NCBI GenBank assembly: GCA_001650955.1
Contig: LXYP01000006.1
Location: forward strand, 62,001 to 126,000
Length of the DNA stretch: 64,000 nt
DNA from: Sphingomonadales bacterium EhC05
Lineage (GTDB): Bacteria; Pseudomonadota; Alphaproteobacteria; Sphingomonadales; Sphingomonadaceae
Direction of reading: 5' to 3'
Part shown: positions 27,179 through 35,650 of the stretch, piece after piece
Position numbering within the stretch: the first letter of the stretch is position 1
How the letters are laid out: each line of letters begins with the position of its first letter
Made by a program: the position numbers and the translations under genes
The notes under the pieces: model-generated
Told to the model about the DNA's origin: nothing
The model's database searches: none
Seen by the model: only the letters and a program-made list of their open reading frames with translations

Positions 27179-28123
27179 ATGAACCAGATAACAGATACGC
27201 TCGCGTCGATTTCCCTGACGATGGCAGACGAAGATAAAGATGCTTTTGCTACACGCATCGGACGCAGTTTCTCCGACTGGGGTTTCGCGATCATCTCCGA
27301 TCACGGCATCCCGCCCGAACTGATCGCCCGCGCAGACGCGATGTCCCGCGCCTTTTTCGCCCTGCCGGAAGAGGTCAAGCGCCGCTATCATATTGCCGGG
27401 GGGGGCGGTGCGCGTGGCTATACGCCGTTCGGCACGGAAAGCGCCAAGGATTCTTCCATCCATGATCTCAAGGAATTTTGGCATATCGGCCGCGCGCTGG
27501 CGGAAGGCCATCCGTTCACCCCCTATATGCCGCCCAATATCTGGCCCAGCGAACTGGCGCAGTTTCGTGGCACCTTTCTAGAAATGTTTGCCGCCTTCGA
27601 CAAAGCTGGCGCGCGGATTTTGGAGGCGATTGCAAGATTTCTGAACCTGCCCGCCGATTTCTTCGTCGACACGGTGCGGGACGGAAATTCGGTGATGCGG
27701 CTCATCCACTATCCACCCGTGCCGGAGGATTCGCCCGCGGTGCGGGCGGCAGCGCATGAGGATATCAACACCATCACCTTGCTGATCGGCGCCGAAGAAG
27801 CGGGGCTGGAATTGCGGGACAAGCAAGGCAACTGGCGGGCGGTCACACCCAAGGCGGGCGAACTGGCCGTCAATATTGGCGATATGCTCCAGCGACTGAC
27901 CAATAATCGCCTGCCATCGACCACTCATCGCGTGGTCAATCCAGCGCCCGAACGGCGCGGATTCTCGCGTTACTCCATGCCATTCTTCCTCCATTTCCGC
28001 CCCGACTATCTGATCGAGACATTGCCGGAATGTATCGATGATGCGCATCCGAATCTCTATCCGCAGCCGATCACCGCCCATGACTATCTCCAGCAACGCC
28101 TGCGGGAAATCGGGCTTGCATGA
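27179..28123 (+). CDS. 2-oxoglutarate/Fe(II)-dependent oxygenase, isopenicillin N synthase-like
   Basis: This 314-residue soluble oxygenase has the N-terminal DIOX_N region with GFAIISDHGIPPELI and, in the double-stranded beta-helix core, the iron ligands in AAHEDINTITLL (HxD) and STTHRVVNP (distal His), plus the oxoglutarate-binding arginine/serine in FSRYSMPFF. Relatives include isopenicillin N synthase, flavanone hydroxylases and pyrimidine-deoxynucleoside dioxygenases. It overlaps the uridine-kinase-like gene by 4 bp and sits 39 bp after the nucleoside transporter, so a nucleoside substrate is an attractive inference. Confidence 0.88.
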   Translation: MNQITDTLASISLTMADEDKDAFATRIGRSFSDWGFAIISDHGIPPELIARADAMSRAFFALPEEVKRRYHIAGGGGARGYTPFGTESAKDSSIHDLKEFWHIGRALAEGHPFTPYMPPNIWPSELAQFRGTFLEMFAAFDKAGARILEAIARFLNLPADFFVDTVRDGNSVMRLIHYPPVPEDSPAVRAAAHEDINTITLLIGAEEAGLELRDKQGNWRAVTPKAGELAVNIGDMLQRLTNNRLPSTTHRVVNPAPERRGFSRYSMPFFLHFRPDYLIETLPECIDDAHPNLYPQPITAHDYLQQRLREIGLA

Positions 28124-28740
28124 CCGGCACCGGCGCACGTCCCAAAGTCATTGGCATCAGCGGCGGTAGCTGTTCAGGGAAATCGACGCTGACCGCCCGT
28201 CTGTTCCGGCATTTCGGACCGGACAAATCTGTGGTCCTGCCGCAGGATGACTATTTCTTCGGCCTTGGCGACGCGCCGCAAGGCAAAGGTGGGGCCAATT
28301 TCGACCATCCGGATGCGGTTGATTTTGAGATGATGTGGAACCAATTACAGGCGCTCAAATCCGGACGAGCGATTGATCGTCCGCTCTATGATTTTGCAAC
28401 GCATTTGCCGAAAGCGGAAACCGAACATACCGAACCGCGGCCGATCATCCTGGTCGATGGCATATTGATCCTGCACCATCAGCCGCTGTGCGATCTGCTG
28501 GATCTGCGGATCTTCGTCGAATGCGATTCCGAAACGCGATTTGCGCGGCGACTCGCTCGGGATGTGCGCGAGAGGGGGCGAACCCAACAATCGGTGCACC
28601 TGCAATTCACCAATCAGGTCAGCCCGATGCATGATCTGTTCGTCGAGCCGTCAAAAAGCCATGCGGATATCGTGATAAATTCGCAACAGTCAGAATCCGT
28701 CTATGATGACCTGGTTGAGCGCGTTGAATCTCAAATATAG
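28120..28740 (+). CDS. Uridine kinase-like P-loop kinase
   Basis: This 206-residue kinase has Walker A GGSCSGKST near residue 15, the segment VVLPQDDYF and, further on, FDHPDAVDFEMM and RPLYDFATH, which align with the nucleoside-binding loops of uridine kinase and nicotinamide riboside kinase. ILVDGILIL holds the Walker B-like strand. The start codon overlaps the oxygenase stop (ATGA), implying coupled translation. It phosphorylates a nucleoside or similar small molecule; precise specificity is unknown. Confidence 0.85.
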   Translation: MTGTGARPKVIGISGGSCSGKSTLTARLFRHFGPDKSVVLPQDDYFFGLGDAPQGKGGANFDHPDAVDFEMMWNQLQALKSGRAIDRPLYDFATHLPKAETEHTEPRPIILVDGILILHHQPLCDLLDLRIFVECDSETRFARRLARDVRERGRTQQSVHLQFTNQVSPMHDLFVEPSKSHADIVINSQQSESVYDDLVERVESQI

Positions 28741-28893
28741 CGCTATAAAGTAATGAGATAGAAGAATTATGCGGTGGAAAAAAACGCTCTATCCGCGCAA
28801 AAAATTTGACGAACGCCCGCGCCACAAAAAATAAAATGCTGCACTGCGGTATCTCTCGTTGCAATTGAGACAAAATTGTCATTTTTAGGCGCT

Positions 28894-28920
28894 AGAGACG
28901 CATTGTTTTTATCCGTCTCT
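28894..28920. repeat. Short inverted repeat upstream of the TonB receptor gene
   Basis: AGAGACG (28894-28900) and CGTCTCT (28914-28920) form a perfect 7-bp inverted repeat with a 13-nt AT-rich loop, 67 bp before the receptor start. It lacks a trailing T tract, so it is unlikely to be a terminator for the upstream kinase gene. It may be an operator or a leader hairpin. The 246-bp gap that holds it shows no convincing gene. Confidence 0.35.
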
Positions 28921-28986
28921 CCATTTTACGGGCAATCATCTTCCGACTTTCGACATCTTCTATGCGTTCATGAACAGGGAATTATC

Positions 28987-31900
28987 ATGAAAATCAAATA
29001 TCTTTTGGCAGCTAGCGTCGCCAGCCTTTCAACTGCGGGCCTGATGGCCGTACCAGCAGCTGCACAGCAAATTACTTCGGGGATCGAAGGATCGGTTCGT
29101 GATGACAGCGGGACGCCAATCGCAAATGCGACAGTGACCGTAACCGATACACGTACAAACCAGACCCAGACCTCATCCACCACGTCCAGCGGGCAGTTTA
29201 ACATCAGCTCCTTGACGACCGGCGGCCCTTATACGGTGACCGCGACGGCTCCAGGCTTTGAGGGTCAAACGATCGAGAATCAGTTCATCACCCTGCAGGG
29301 CAACAAACAATTTTCATTCGGTCTTGCGGCAAATTCAGATGAAAGCGTCATCGTCGTGACCGGTGCCCGCGTCGGCGTCAGTCAGCTTGCGGTTGGCCCA
29401 GGCCAGTCGTTCAGCCTTGAAACATTGGAAGCCTTCCCGTCGATCTCCCGTGATATTCGCGACCTGATCCGGATCGACCCGCGCGTCAGCCTCGATCGCT
29501 CCAACTCGGTCGACCGGATTTCCTGTCTCGGCGGCAATGACCGGACCAACACATTCACGGTCGATGGTATTACCCAGGCTGACTCCTTCGGTCTCAACGG
29601 AACGCCATTTGCAGCCCGCAACGCATTGCCGTTGCCATTTGACGCGATCCGCGAAACCTCGATCGAATTCGCGCCCTATGACGTGGAATATTCCGACTTT
29701 ACCGGCTGTGCCGTCAACGTCGTGACCAAATCCGGTTCCAACGACTTTCATGGCACCGCCTTTTTCACCTTCCGCAATGAAGATCTGCGCGGCGACACGA
29801 TCGACGGGCAGAATTTTACCCCGGCTCCCTTTGAAGAAAAGCGCTGGGGCGCGACCCTGAGCGGGCCGATCATTCCCGATCGGCTGTTCTTCTTCGCCGC
29901 TTATGAAGAAACCGATTTGGGCGACAGCAATGACACCGGTCCCGCCGGCGCTGGCTTCCCCAATGACACGAATTTTGTCACCCAGGCCCAATTTGATGAA
30001 TTTTCCCAGATTGCCCGTGATGTCTATGGCCGCGATATCGGTGGCTATCCAACATCGCTGCCCGAATCGAGCGTACGCTATTTTGGCCGTCTCGATGCCT
30101 ATATTACCGACGATCACCGGCTCGAGCTGACCTATCAGCGTCTCGAAGAGCAGAATGTCGAATCCGACACCGGCAACCAGGAACTGACCGGCCTGAACAG
30201 TTTTGAAATCGAAGGCACCGAGTCTGACTATTATTCCGCGCGCCTCTATTCCGACTGGTCGGACAAAGTATCCACCGAAATACGTATCTCCCGTTCCGAA
30301 GTGAGCGATATTCAGGGTCCAGTGGGCGGTGGCGAAGCGCAATCGGACAATCCGCTCACGCGCTTGTCTGTTGGCGTCGTCGGCCCAACCCAAAATGGTA
30401 TCTTGTCCAGCGGCCCCGGCATCTTCCGGTCGGCCAACCAGCTCGACACCCGCGTCGACCAGGCCAAGATCCAGATGAACATTGACGCTGGTGATCACCA
30501 GATCAAATTGGGTGCCGAGGTCAACGACCTGCAGGTGTTCAATCTGTTTGCGATCAACGCGACAGGCACCCTGTTCTTCCGGAATTTGGATGATTTCCGC
30601 AATGGCCTGGTGGCCAGCGGCGGCTTCTCGAGTGTCTTTGGTGACACGGCTGACAATCTCGCCGGTGGCGGCTTGGGTGGCGGTACCATCAATGCCACGC
30701 CAACGGGCGATATCAATGAAGCAGCGGCAACCTTTGGGCGGCAGATCTGGTCCTTTTACGCTCAAGATGAGTGGCAGGCCACAGATCAGCTGAACATTGC
30801 TGCCGGTCTTCGCGTCCAAATCTATGATGGCAGCGCTCCTCGGGCAAACCCACAATTTCTGTCGCGCTATGGCTTTTCCAACGCCAATGCTTTCAGCAAG
30901 ATTGATCCGGTGATTCTGCCGCGTATCGCCGCTACCTATTCGTTGGAAAATGAAGGCTTCTTCCGCAATTCCTCGGTCACAGCCGGTGTCGGAATGTTCT
31001 CTGGTGGCGATCCGATCGTCTACTTCTCTAACGCATTTTCCAACAACGGCTTTTCAACCGGATCCGGCGATACGTTCGATACGCCTTGTAACGGAATACA
31101 GGATGCCAATGGCCAGATCAGTGTCGTGAGCAACGGTCAGTTTACGGGTTTCCCGGGCTGCGCGATTACCGCTGGTTCCGCGCAATCTGCGGCTGGACTA
31201 GCCGACACGCAATCGACCGATCCCAACTTTGACAATCCGACTGTGCTGCGCGGTAACCTTGGTTTCACCAGTGAATTCGGCGCAGGCGGCGGTTTCTTCG
31301 ACAATTGGAACCTGAATGTTGATTATATCTATTCCAAGTTCATCGATCCCTTGAACTTTGTCGATCTGTCCCAGGTGGTTAATCCCAGCCGAGGCTTGAA
31401 CGGCTTTACCGTTGACGGGCGACCAATCTATGCGGCCATTGATCCAAATGCAAATGGCTGTACCGCCCAATTGGTCGGAACCGGAGGCACGCCGCCCACT
31501 TATACGGGCGTGAATGCAGCCTGTTTCTCAACCCGACGGGATGACGAAATCCAGCTGACCAATGGCCGCAGTTATGACAGTCACGTCTTCTCATTGGCCC
31601 TGTCCAAGCGGTTCGACGGCGGTGTCTTCACCGACAATGGCAGCGTGTCAGTCAACATGGGCTATGCATTCACCGACTCGAACAATTTCCGCAACGCCAA
31701 CAGCTCGACCGCAACGTCCAGCTTTGATGAATCGGCAGCATTTGATCGGCAGAACCCAGCCAACTCCACGTCCAACTATGAAACCCGTCACAGCTTTACC
31801 TTTGCGACCAATTTCACCGAAGAATTTATCGATGGATTTGACACGCAACTGGGTGTGTTCTTCAGCGCACGTTCGGGCCGTCCTTACAGCCTGACCTTTG

Positions 31901-32403
31901 ACGGCGGCGGGGTATTTAACGACAGCAGTTCCGGCAATGACAATGCGTTGCTTTACATCCCGACGGGTGTGAATGATCCGAACCTGTCTCCCTCTTCGGA
32001 TGCTGCAGCTGTCCAGTCCCTGCTCAACTATGTTGCTGGGACCAATTGCGGCTTTACCGCCGGACAGACGATTCGCCGGAATACTTGTACCGAAGATTGG
32101 GTGTTCGACATGGATCTTCGGATCAGCCAGGAGATTCCCGGACCCGGACGTCTCTTTGGTGTGGAAGACAAGATCGAAATTTTCGCAGATGTCGACAATT
32201 TCCTCAATGTTCTGAACAATGGCTGGAACACCGTTGCGCCGCGCGGCGTCTTTGGTGACGGACAGCTCGTTGACGTGGTTGATGGCAATGTAGACGGTGA
32301 CGGCCGCTACATCATCTCGGGCTTCAACCCTGATGATGAGCCAAATATCTCGACGACCGGATCTGCCTGGAGAGTCCAGCTCGGTGTCCGCTACGAATTC
32401 TAA
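28987..32403 (+). CDS. TonB-dependent receptor with carboxypeptidase regulatory-like domain (Oar-like)
   Basis: This 1138-residue outer-membrane protein has a signal peptide cut near residue 26 (VPAAAQ), a CarboxypepD_reg-like beta domain (residues 32-115, GSVRDDSGTPIANATV), a TonB-box-like ESVIVVTG at 119-126, a plug with RIDPRVSLDRSN and VDGITQADSFG, then a large 22-strand barrel ending in RVQLGVRYEF with the required C-terminal Phe. Oar-like receptors take up bulky substrates or peptides, or secrete ligands. The ATG at 28987 is chosen for the signal peptide. It stands alone with its own terminator. Confidence 0.92.
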   Translation: MKIKYLLAASVASLSTAGLMAVPAAAQQITSGIEGSVRDDSGTPIANATVTVTDTRTNQTQTSSTTSSGQFNISSLTTGGPYTVTATAPGFEGQTIENQFITLQGNKQFSFGLAANSDESVIVVTGARVGVSQLAVGPGQSFSLETLEAFPSISRDIRDLIRIDPRVSLDRSNSVDRISCLGGNDRTNTFTVDGITQADSFGLNGTPFAARNALPLPFDAIRETSIEFAPYDVEYSDFTGCAVNVVTKSGSNDFHGTAFFTFRNEDLRGDTIDGQNFTPAPFEEKRWGATLSGPIIPDRLFFFAAYEETDLGDSNDTGPAGAGFPNDTNFVTQAQFDEFSQIARDVYGRDIGGYPTSLPESSVRYFGRLDAYITDDHRLELTYQRLEEQNVESDTGNQELTGLNSFEIEGTESDYYSARLYSDWSDKVSTEIRISRSEVSDIQGPVGGGEAQSDNPLTRLSVGVVGPTQNGILSSGPGIFRSANQLDTRVDQAKIQMNIDAGDHQIKLGAEVNDLQVFNLFAINATGTLFFRNLDDFRNGLVASGGFSSVFGDTADNLAGGGLGGGTINATPTGDINEAAATFGRQIWSFYAQDEWQATDQLNIAAGLRVQIYDGSAPRANPQFLSRYGFSNANAFSKIDPVILPRIAATYSLENEGFFRNSSVTAGVGMFSGGDPIVYFSNAFSNNGFSTGSGDTFDTPCNGIQDANGQISVVSNGQFTGFPGCAITAGSAQSAAGLADTQSTDPNFDNPTVLRGNLGFTSEFGAGGGFFDNWNLNVDYIYSKFIDPLNFVDLSQVVNPSRGLNGFTVDGRPIYAAIDPNANGCTAQLVGTGGTPPTYTGVNAACFSTRRDDEIQLTNGRSYDSHVFSLALSKRFDGGVFTDNGSVSVNMGYAFTDSNNFRNANSSTATSSFDESAAFDRQNPANSTSNYETRHSFTFATNFTEEFIDGFDTQLGVFFSARSGRPYSLTFDGGGVFNDSSSGNDNALLYIPTGVNDPNLSPSSDAAAVQSLLNYVAGTNCGFTAGQTIRRNTCTEDWVFDMDLRISQEIPGPGRLFGVEDKIEIFADVDNFLNVLNNGWNTVAPRGVFGDGQLVDVVDGNVDGDGRYIISGFNPDDEPNISTTGSAWRVQLGVRYEF

Positions 32404-32428
32404 TTCGCATAGTCCCAAGATCAAAAAG

Positions 32429-32457
32429 ACGGCGGCGCTGAAAAGTGCCGCCGTTTT
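32429..32457 (+). terminator. Rho-independent terminator after the TonB receptor gene
   Basis: A 10-bp stem (ACGGCGGC GC pairing with GT GCCGCCGT), loop TGAAAA, followed by TTTT. It begins 26 bp after the receptor stop codon and separates it from the epimerase gene. Confidence 0.88.
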
Positions 32458-32609
32458 GCATTGCGGTTTTGATGCAGCATATCACCGGCGCGATCATCGG
32501 GCATATCCCCGCGATATCGGCGGTCCGGCACAATTGTTTTTCCGCTGTCATAATTTTTACCAGTTCGTGCTAGGGCGCTTCAGGATCAGCCGTTGATTGG
32601 AAATACCAA

Positions 32610-33611
32610 ATGGAAAATATCGCCAAAGACCCTGTCCTCGTGACCGGAGCTGCGGGGTTCATCGGCCATGCGGTGGCAACGCGGCTGATCGCGCGCGGAG
32701 AATCGGTGATCGGGATCGATAATCTCAACGATTATTATGATCCCGCCCTGAAAGCCGCGCGGCTGGCCAATCTCAACGCCCTGGACAATTTCCTTTTCGC
32801 AGAAATGGATGTCTCGGATGATGCTGGCGTCAAGACGCTGGTGCAATCGCATGGCGTGCAACGGATCATCCATCTCGCTGCCCAAGCCGGCGTGCGATAT
32901 AGTATTGAAAATCCCTTCGCTTATCAAAAGTCCAATCTCCAGGGCCATTTGTCACTGCTCGAGGCGAGCCGTCATGCCGCCAATTTCCAGCATCTGGTCT
33001 ATGCCTCATCGAGTTCCGTCTATGGCGACAAGCCGATCGGTGGCGCCGGCTTCACCGAGGAAGAACCCGCGACCGACCCGGTTTCGCTCTATGCCGCAAC
33101 CAAAAGATCCTGTGAATTGATGAGCCAGTCCTACGCCAAACTCTATGGCTTCCCCCAAACCGGGCTGCGCTTCTTCACCGTCTATGGTCCCTGGGGTCGC
33201 CCGGACATGGCCTATTTCGGTTTTACCAAGAAGATTTTGGCGGGCGAGGCGATTGAGGTTTATGGCGAAGGCAAAATGGCGCGCGACTTCACCTATATAG
33301 ACGATATTGTCGATGGGATATTGGGATCGCTCGACAATCCACCGGACCAGGGCGCGCATCGCGTCCTCAATATTGGTGATAGCCGGCCGGTCGGACTAAT
33401 GGATATGATCAAGGCTCTCGAAAATGCGCTCGGCATCGAAGCGGAGAAGATCATGCGGCCGATGCAGCCGGGAGATGTCACATCCACCTATGCCGATATA
33501 TCCAAATTGCATGCGCTGACCGGCTATGAGCCGGAAGTGATGCTCGAAGACGGGCTCAAGCGGTTCGTCCAATGGTATCGCGAATTTTACGGGAATCTGG
33601 CGCCAGATTGA
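32610..33611 (+). CDS. NAD-dependent epimerase/dehydratase, UDP-glucuronate 4-epimerase-like
   Basis: This 333-residue extended SDR has the NAD-binding motif TGAAGFIGHAVATRL, the loop GIDNLNDYYDPALK typical of UDP-glucuronate epimerases, AAQAGVRYSIENP, the catalytic serine/tyrosine/lysine region (SSSVYG ... YAATKRSCE) and FTVYGPWGRPDMA. It would interconvert UDP-glucuronate and UDP-galacturonate for lipopolysaccharide or exopolysaccharide. It stands alone here with no glycosyltransferases nearby. The start is ATG 32610. The class is confident; the exact sugar is likely but not proven. Confidence 0.9.
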   Translation: MENIAKDPVLVTGAAGFIGHAVATRLIARGESVIGIDNLNDYYDPALKAARLANLNALDNFLFAEMDVSDDAGVKTLVQSHGVQRIIHLAAQAGVRYSIENPFAYQKSNLQGHLSLLEASRHAANFQHLVYASSSSVYGDKPIGGAGFTEEEPATDPVSLYAATKRSCELMSQSYAKLYGFPQTGLRFFTVYGPWGRPDMAYFGFTKKILAGEAIEVYGEGKMARDFTYIDDIVDGILGSLDNPPDQGAHRVLNIGDSRPVGLMDMIKALENALGIEAEKIMRPMQPGDVTSTYADISKLHALTGYEPEVMLEDGLKRFVQWYREFYGNLAPD

Positions 33612-33626
33612 TCGCGGAAATCTTGC

Positions 33627-34193
33627 TTAGCGCGCTTCGGCTTTGAGCATGACTTGCCGGGCAACCAGTTTGAGCTGCTCGCTGACATTATCATCGGAAC
33701 AGACCCCGTTCTGGAACATACCGCCTATTGCGTTAATCCCGACACCCATGGGTGTTGGCCAGCCTCTCAGTGAATGGACAATCGAACGCAGCGCCGCCAA
33801 TGTACTGCCGACGGCCTGCCAGCCATGGGCGGTCACGATCAGACCAACCGGGATGCCGTCGAGATAGGTCCGGTCATCGCCGGATGTTTCCTCGATATAG
33901 TCAATCGCATTTTTCACGAGACCGGATATGGTTCCATGATAGCCTGGACTGGACAAGAGCACGCCATCAGCACGCCGAACCAGTTCCACCAGCGCCTTGC
34001 CAGTATCATTCAACCCGGTCGGGTCAGACCGATAGTGCGGCAAAGCCTTCAATCGGTCGGCTCCGAATAATTCAACCTCCGCACCGGCATCTGCAGCAGC
34101 TTGCAAGGATATTGCCAGCGCCTGTTCGGTGGAAGATTGCGGGTTGGTCGTACCACCAAGGCCGAGAATGAAAGGTTTTTTTGCAGAGTTCAC
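33627..34193 (-). CDS. NADPH-dependent FMN reductase family protein
   Basis: This 188-residue flavodoxin-like protein begins ILGLGGTTNPQSSTEQA (phosphate-binding loop) and contains VLLSSPGYHGTISGLVKNAIDYIEE, the hallmark FMN-binding segment of the SsuE/ArsH/ChrR-type reductases. It would supply reduced flavin or reduce quinones or azo compounds. It converges on the epimerase gene (15 bp between stops) and is divergent from the acyl-CoA dehydrogenase gene, with which it shares the 139-bp region containing the palindrome at 34242. Confidence 0.88.
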   Translation of the reverse strand: MNSAKKPFILGLGGTTNPQSSTEQALAISLQAAADAGAEVELFGADRLKALPHYRSDPTGLNDTGKALVELVRRADGVLLSSPGYHGTISGLVKNAIDYIEETSGDDRTYLDGIPVGLIVTAHGWQAVGSTLAALRSIVHSLRGWPTPMGVGINAIGGMFQNGVCSDDNVSEQLKLVARQVMLKAEAR

Positions 34194-34241
34194 ACAGACG
34201 CCATAACGAGAATAAGCGACTCATTGCAACGGCCATGTTTC

Positions 34242-34257
34242 TTAATTGACCGATTAA
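34242..34257. promoter_or_regulatory. Candidate operator, 16-bp palindrome TTAATTGACCGATTAA
   Basis: A near-symmetric 16-bp element in the divergent region between the flavin reductase and acyl-CoA dehydrogenase genes. A promoter-like TTGACC (34246-34251) with TATGAC 17 bp downstream overlaps it, which would suit repression. It matches the element at 12626-12641 at 13 of 16 positions. Confidence 0.5.
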
Positions 34258-34332
34258 ACGACCCATATTATGACCCATAGCAATATTGCGGGCTTTCAGC
34301 GCGCGTCTCCCGAACCGATCAAAGGATGTCCC

Positions 34333-35493
34333 ATGCGTAAATTTACCGAAGAACAGCATATGTTTCGCGATGCCTATCGCCGTTTTCTGGCCGATGAAGT
34401 CGCACCGCGAATGGATGAATTTCGCGACGCCGGGATCGTCGACCGGGAAATCTTCAAGAAAGCCGGAGATCAGGGCTTTCTGATGATCTGGCCGGACGAG
34501 AAATATGGCGGCATGGGCGACAATGATTTCCGCTATGAACAGATCATCATCGAGGAGACTACCCGCGCCGGTTGCGCTGAATGGTATAATACGCTGCACA
34601 GCCGTTTGGTCGGGCCCTATTTGAAGAATATCGGAAATGAAGAACAGCGCGAACGCTTTCTGCCCAAATGCGTCAGCGGCGAGACAATCCTGGCCGTCGC
34701 GATGACAGAACCGGGCGCAGGCAGTGATTTGTCCGGGATGAAGACGACCGCGACGGACAATGGCGACCATTGGTCGCTCAACGGCTCGAAAACCTATATT
34801 TCCAATGGCATCAATGCCGACATCGTGATCGTCGCCGCCAAAATTGCCGGGGTCGATGACAAGCATGCAATGGTGCTGTTGATCGTCGAACGCGGCATGG
34901 AAGGATTTGAGCGCGGCAAAAATCTCGAGAAAATCGGTCTTCATGCGCAAGACACGGCAGAGCTTTTCTTCAAAGACGTCAAGATCCCCAAGGAAAATCA
35001 GCTCGGCACGGCCGGCAAGGGCTTCATTCATCTGATGGAGGGTCTCGCCGAAGAACGGCTGATCGCGATGGTCGGCTATGCCGCTTCTGCGCGCCGGGCT
35101 TTTGATGTCACCCGCGAATTTGTGATGGAACGCGATGTCTTTGGCAAGAAATTGTCGGACATGCAGAATACCCAATTCAAAATGGCGGAAATGGATGCCA
35201 AGATCGACATGTTGCAAACCTATGTCGATCATTGTGTCGAAGTCCATAATGAGGGGCATCTCAACGCCAATATTGCTGCCAAAGGCAAGATGCTGGGCAG
35301 CGAGATCGAATGGGAGATGGCTGACCTCGGGCTGCAGCTCCATGGCGGCGCCGGCTATATGAAAGAATATGAGATCAGCCGCATCTTTACCGACGCCCGG
35401 ATGAGCCGGATTTATGCCGGTTCGAGCGAGATCATGCGTTATATCGTTGGCCGGGATGTGTTCAGCCAGAAATATCAGTCGATTTTAGAATAG
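34333..35493 (+). CDS. Acyl-CoA dehydrogenase
   Basis: This 386-residue classical acyl-CoA dehydrogenase has VAMTEPGAGSDLSGMKTTA near residue 132, YAASARRAFDVTREFVMERDVFGKKLSDMQNTQF near 240, and the C-terminal LQLHGGAGYMKEYEISRIFTDAR...YAGSSEIMR with the family glutamate region. The ATG at 34333 has AAAGGA at good spacing; an upstream ATG at 34270 gives an unlikely extension. It begins the plus-strand beta-oxidation stretch and is preceded by a candidate operator. Confidence 0.92.
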   Translation: MRKFTEEQHMFRDAYRRFLADEVAPRMDEFRDAGIVDREIFKKAGDQGFLMIWPDEKYGGMGDNDFRYEQIIIEETTRAGCAEWYNTLHSRLVGPYLKNIGNEEQRERFLPKCVSGETILAVAMTEPGAGSDLSGMKTTATDNGDHWSLNGSKTYISNGINADIVIVAAKIAGVDDKHAMVLLIVERGMEGFERGKNLEKIGLHAQDTAELFFKDVKIPKENQLGTAGKGFIHLMEGLAEERLIAMVGYAASARRAFDVTREFVMERDVFGKKLSDMQNTQFKMAEMDAKIDMLQTYVDHCVEVHNEGHLNANIAAKGKMLGSEIEWEMADLGLQLHGGAGYMKEYEISRIFTDARMSRIYAGSSEIMRYIVGRDVFSQKYQSILE

Positions 35494-35562
35494 GTTAAGG
35501 CAATGGCATGACGCCCCTGGCCCGGTTCACCGGCTAGGGCGACATGACCGCACCAACTTGAC

Positions 35563-35574
35563 GTTTACGTAAAC
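35563..35574. promoter_or_regulatory. Perfect 12-bp palindrome GTTTACGTAAAC in the thiolase promoter region
   Basis: The palindrome overlaps a TTGACG and lies just upstream of a second TTGACT (35578-35583); TATAAG follows at 35605-35610 with a 21-bp spacer. Overlong spacers plus palindromes are typical of MerR-type promoters, and MerR-family LiuR-like regulators of acyl-CoA catabolism have similar sites. The association with the thiolase and FadB-like genes is positional. Confidence 0.5.
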
Positions 35575-35650
35575 TGCTTGACTGTGCTGCGGCGCAACAT
35601 TAGCTATAAGTCAAACATGCCTCCAATCCCTCCAGTAGAAGGAACCCGAA

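Noticed and set aside
28769-28834. A 21-codon basic reading frame (MRWKKTLYPRKKFDERPRHKK-like) before the TonB receptor gene
   Set aside because: No good ribosome site and no similarity; too short to support without conservation evidence.
29335-30855. A 506-codon antisense frame within the TonB receptor gene
   Set aside because: The product shows no family signature and the plus-strand receptor is unambiguous.
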